The notes under the pieces were generated by a model. The model did not search any database and had not been told where the DNA came from. It worked only from the letters and a program-made list of their open reading frames with translations. A program made the translations under genes and the position numbers. A stretch of DNA of 64,000 nt from Paenibacillus lupini (lineage in GTDB: Bacteria > Bacillota > Bacilli > Paenibacillales > Paenibacillaceae). The stretch lies in NCBI RefSeq assembly GCF_011761355.1, contig NZ_JAASRW010000009.1, positions 124,001 to 188,000 of the forward strand, written 5' to 3'. This document shows, piece after piece, positions 61,774-64,000 of this stretch (the stretch's first letter is position 1; each line of letters starts with the position of its first letter).

Positions 61774-62649
61774 ATGCGAGAAGAGGTATTTACGAAACCG
61801 GAATTATCCTTTGGAACATCAACGGCCCCTGGAAAATCAACAAAGCTAGGAATGCCATGGTTTCAGAAAATGTGGAAGCGAATCGGACCGCCGGGTGTAG
61901 CCTTTATCTTATTCATCGGAGGCTGGGAGCTGTTCTGCCGTTTATCCGGCCTTAAACCGTATTTGCTGCCTAAGCCTTCAGATATTGTGATGGCTGCATC
62001 GGAGAATGCTTCGAATTTGTGGGTGTCCGTCTACACCACCATTACGGAAGCGGTGCTCGGATTTCTTCTCAGCATTGTGCTGGGCGTTGGCTTCGCCATT
62101 CTGCTCGCTAGCTCGAAGCTTATTGAACGGAGCGTCTATCCTTACGCCATTATTATGCAGACCATTCCGATTGTCGCGATTGCACCTATTATTGTCATTT
62201 GGTTTGGTGCAGGCATGAACGCTATTATCATTATTGCTTTCCTAATCGGGTTTTTCCCGATGCTGTCCAATACGTTAATTGGTCTTAACTCGACCGACCA
62301 CAACATGAAGAACCTCTTCTATCTTTACAATGCTTCCCCTCTTCAATCCATGCTCCGACTACGTATTCCAGCTGCTCTTCCTTACATCGTGGCGGGGCTG
62401 AAAATCTCTTGTACACTCGCTGTTATCGGTGCCATTGTTGGTGAGTACATTGCCGGCATCGGTGGAGGAAAAGGTGGACTAGGCTATGCCATTACCGTTG
62501 CTTCCTCTCGACTGCAAACTGCATATTTGTTCGCTTGCGGCTTATCTGCATCCCTGCTTGGCATCTTGTTCTTCCTGCTCGTTAATGCCTTTGCGAAATG
62601 GATGCTCAGCTCTTGGCATGAATCCGAGATGAATTCCTCCGAAGGCTAA
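61774..62649 (+). CDS. ABC transporter permease, SsuC/TauC/ThiX type
   Basis: A 291-residue permease with six hydrophobic segments. The cytoplasmic coupling loop is LYNASPLQSMLRLRIPAALP, and GLKISCTLAVIGAIVGEYIA follows, both characteristic of nitrate/sulfonate/pyrimidine-type importers. It starts three bases after the flavoprotein stop, with AGGAGGGATAA upstream. It works with the ATPase at 59629. Substrate is unassigned; the neighbouring hydrolases suggest an N-containing organic molecule. Confidence 0.93.
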   Translation: MREEVFTKPELSFGTSTAPGKSTKLGMPWFQKMWKRIGPPGVAFILFIGGWELFCRLSGLKPYLLPKPSDIVMAASENASNLWVSVYTTITEAVLGFLLSIVLGVGFAILLASSKLIERSVYPYAIIMQTIPIVAIAPIIVIWFGAGMNAIIIIAFLIGFFPMLSNTLIGLNSTDHNMKNLFYLYNASPLQSMLRLRIPAALPYIVAGLKISCTLAVIGAIVGEYIAGIGGGKGGLGYAITVASSRLQTAYLFACGLSASLLGILFFLLVNAFAKWMLSSWHESEMNSSEG

Positions 62650-62682
62650 ATATTCCGGTCAAAAAGAAAGGAGAGATGTCGA

Positions 62683-64000
62683 TTGCAATCACTCCATCTG
62701 GAAGCTATTAATGTGAAGCTTCCGCTTCAAGAAGGCGATGGGCTGTACACGGTGACGGTTAACGATGGCCGCTGGACGACGATTGAGCGGCAAGAGGGTA
62801 TCCTTGTTTCTTCCGAGCATGTACCCATCCATTCGCTAGAGTTCGATGAACTGCGGACGACTGCTCTTATTGACCTTGATGGCAAAGTGATGCTGCCGGG
62901 CTTCGTAGATGCCCATATGCATCTGGATAAAGCGTACTCGCTTCCTTGGGTCCGCAACCGATCGGGAACACTCCTAGAGGCAATCGAGAACTACCGCTCG
63001 GTTGCACCAACCTTTACGAAGGAAATCATTCGCGACCGTATCGTGAAAGCCGCATTAAGCTCGGCTTCTTACGGATCGGCTATGCTGCGCAGCCATCTCG
63101 ACGTGCCGGTGCATCTCGGGCGCGATATGGCGATGCGAACGATTGAGGCTGCACTAGAAGCAAGGGAGATCGTCAGCGGAACGATTGATATTCAATATTT
63201 CCCGATGTTCTTCTATGATCCCGCATACGAGCGCGAGCTGTCCGATTTTGCCTCCGAGGCCCTTCGTATGGGGATCGACGGGGTAGGCGGCTCACCACAT
63301 CTGTCCCCAAATCCGGAGACCAATATCGCTTGGGCGTTCAAGCTTGCTCAAAAATTTGATAAGCCAATTGATCTTCATTCGGATGAATCGGATGATCCAT
63401 CGACGAAGACGATTGATATCTACTGTGATTACGTGAGAGCAGGCGGATATGGAGGCCGAGCGACAGCCGGGCATCTTTGCTCCTTATCGGCCATGGAGCA
63501 TCATGAGGCGGAGCGGTTAATTGCGAAAATGGCGGATGCCGGAGTCGCGGCAGTCACTCTGCCGGCTGTGAACTTGTATTTGCAAGGTCGCGGAGATCGA
63601 GGGAATGTCCGGCGTGGAGTGACTCGTGTGCGTGAGCTGGCGGAAGCTGGCGTTGCTGTCGCTGCTGCTTCGGACAATATCCAAGACCCATTCCACCCGT
63701 TTGGCAAAGGAGATTTGCTGCAGATTGGTCTGATGACCGCTTACGCTGCTCATTTGGCCAAGGAGGAGGATATCGTCTCCGTGCTGCGAATGCTGACATC
63801 CATCCCTGCGGGAATTACAGGTTTGCAGAATTACGGGATAGCAGCCGGCAACCCGGCCAGCTTTGTCATTATGGATGCTCGCTCTGAAGAAGAGCTGTTC
63901 CAGGAGCTGCCGTCAACGCGATGGATTTATAACAAATCGAAGTGGACGTTTGCCTCAAAGCTAAGCCGATTCGGGATGGAGAACCCTTCCTTTGGAACAG
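62683..64000 (+). CDS. Cytosine-deaminase-like amidohydrolase (truncated by window end)
   Basis: The frame opens at TTG 62683, preceded by AAAGGAGAG, and stays open to 64000, about 439 codons. LPGFVDAHMHLDKAYSLPWV carries the first metal histidines, SHLDVPVH follows, IDLHSDES gives His and Glu, and AAASDNIQDPFHPFGKGDLL is the cytosine deaminase / isoguanine-deaminase-like segment with the metal Asp. These enzymes deaminate or hydrolyse N-heterocycles. It is the last visible gene of the operon. The C-terminus lies outside. Confidence 0.88.
   Translation, partial: MQSLHLEAINVKLPLQEGDGLYTVTVNDGRWTTIERQEGILVSSEHVPIHSLEFDELRTTALIDLDGKVMLPGFVDAHMHLDKAYSLPWVRNRSGTLLEAIENYRSVAPTFTKEIIRDRIVKAALSSASYGSAMLRSHLDVPVHLGRDMAMRTIEAALEAREIVSGTIDIQYFPMFFYDPAYERELSDFASEALRMGIDGVGGSPHLSPNPETNIAWAFKLAQKFDKPIDLHSDESDDPSTKTIDIYCDYVRAGGYGGRATAGHLCSLSAMEHHEAERLIAKMADAGVAAVTLPAVNLYLQGRGDRGNVRRGVTRVRELAEAGVAVAAASDNIQDPFHPFGKGDLLQIGLMTAYAAHLAKEEDIVSVLRMLTSIPAGITGLQNYGIAAGNPASFVIMDARSEEELFQELPSTRWIYNKSKWTFASKLSRFGMENPSFGT

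Overview
The window reads as chromosome of a spore-forming Gram-positive bacterium, most likely Paenibacillus or a close relative in the Paenibacillaceae. The reasons are a GerA-GerB-GerC germinant receptor operon, a T-box leader in front of serS, strong AGGAGG-type ribosome binding sites with some TTG and GTG starts, several YesM/YesN- and AraC-type sugar regulators, many cytoplasmic glycoside hydrolases, and a second beta-clamp (DnaN) gene. No rRNA, tRNA, CRISPR array, prophage or insertion sequence was seen.

Layout. 1-11 kb: housekeeping and accessory single genes (HxlR end, DUF2339 membrane protein, AlkD-like, SRPBCC, GH78 rhamnosidase-like, alpha/beta hydrolase, metallo-beta-lactamase fold, MidA-like methyltransferase with a TPR tail, TIM-barrel isomerase). 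11-12.6 kb: an ECF sigma factor and a membrane partner with a duplicated extracytoplasmic domain. 12.7-26.2 kb: the most coherent system. Five tight genes (amidohydrolase/deacetylase, DgaE-like PLP ammonia-lyase, DgaF-like aldolase, PfkB kinase, GntR regulator) are followed by a YesM/YesN two-component pair, a sugar ABC importer and a cytoplasmic GH20 hexosaminidase. Together they would import an N-acetylhexosamine-containing oligosaccharide, trim it, and take a 2-acetamido-2-deoxy-aldonic acid to pyruvate and glyceraldehyde-3-phosphate. C1-oxidised chitin fragments are the substrate I find most attractive.

26-41 kb: coiled-coil protein plus NodB deacetylase, YciI, GNAT, a glyoxalase/TetR divergent pair with a tandem operator, an NAD(P)-binding/HxlR divergent pair, mqo, a kinase-fold phosphotransferase, SnoaL-like protein, AraC plus GH29 fucosidase, DUF2975, and the alpha-E/circularly permuted ATP-grasp pair. 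41.4-46.7 kb: a signalling operon (CHASE3-HAMP-GAF hybrid kinase, CheR methyltransferase, REC-PAS-kinase). 46.8-47.05 kb: an intergenic cluster of four degenerate repeats, two in each orientation. 47-49 kb: serS with its T-box, and a Nudix hydrolase.

49.3-52.2 kb: ribbon-helix-helix protein, DnaN paralogue, AAC(3)-like acetyltransferase and an unrecognised protein in one run. 52.2-55.9 kb: the germinant receptor operon. 56-58.5 kb: small regulators and an NTF2-like protein. 58.7-64 kb (running off the end): a DeoR regulator faces an operon of creatininase-family amidohydrolase, SsuB/SsuC-type ABC transporter, GlcD-like flavoprotein and cytosine-deaminase-like amidohydrolase, probably for an unidentified nitrogen-containing compound.
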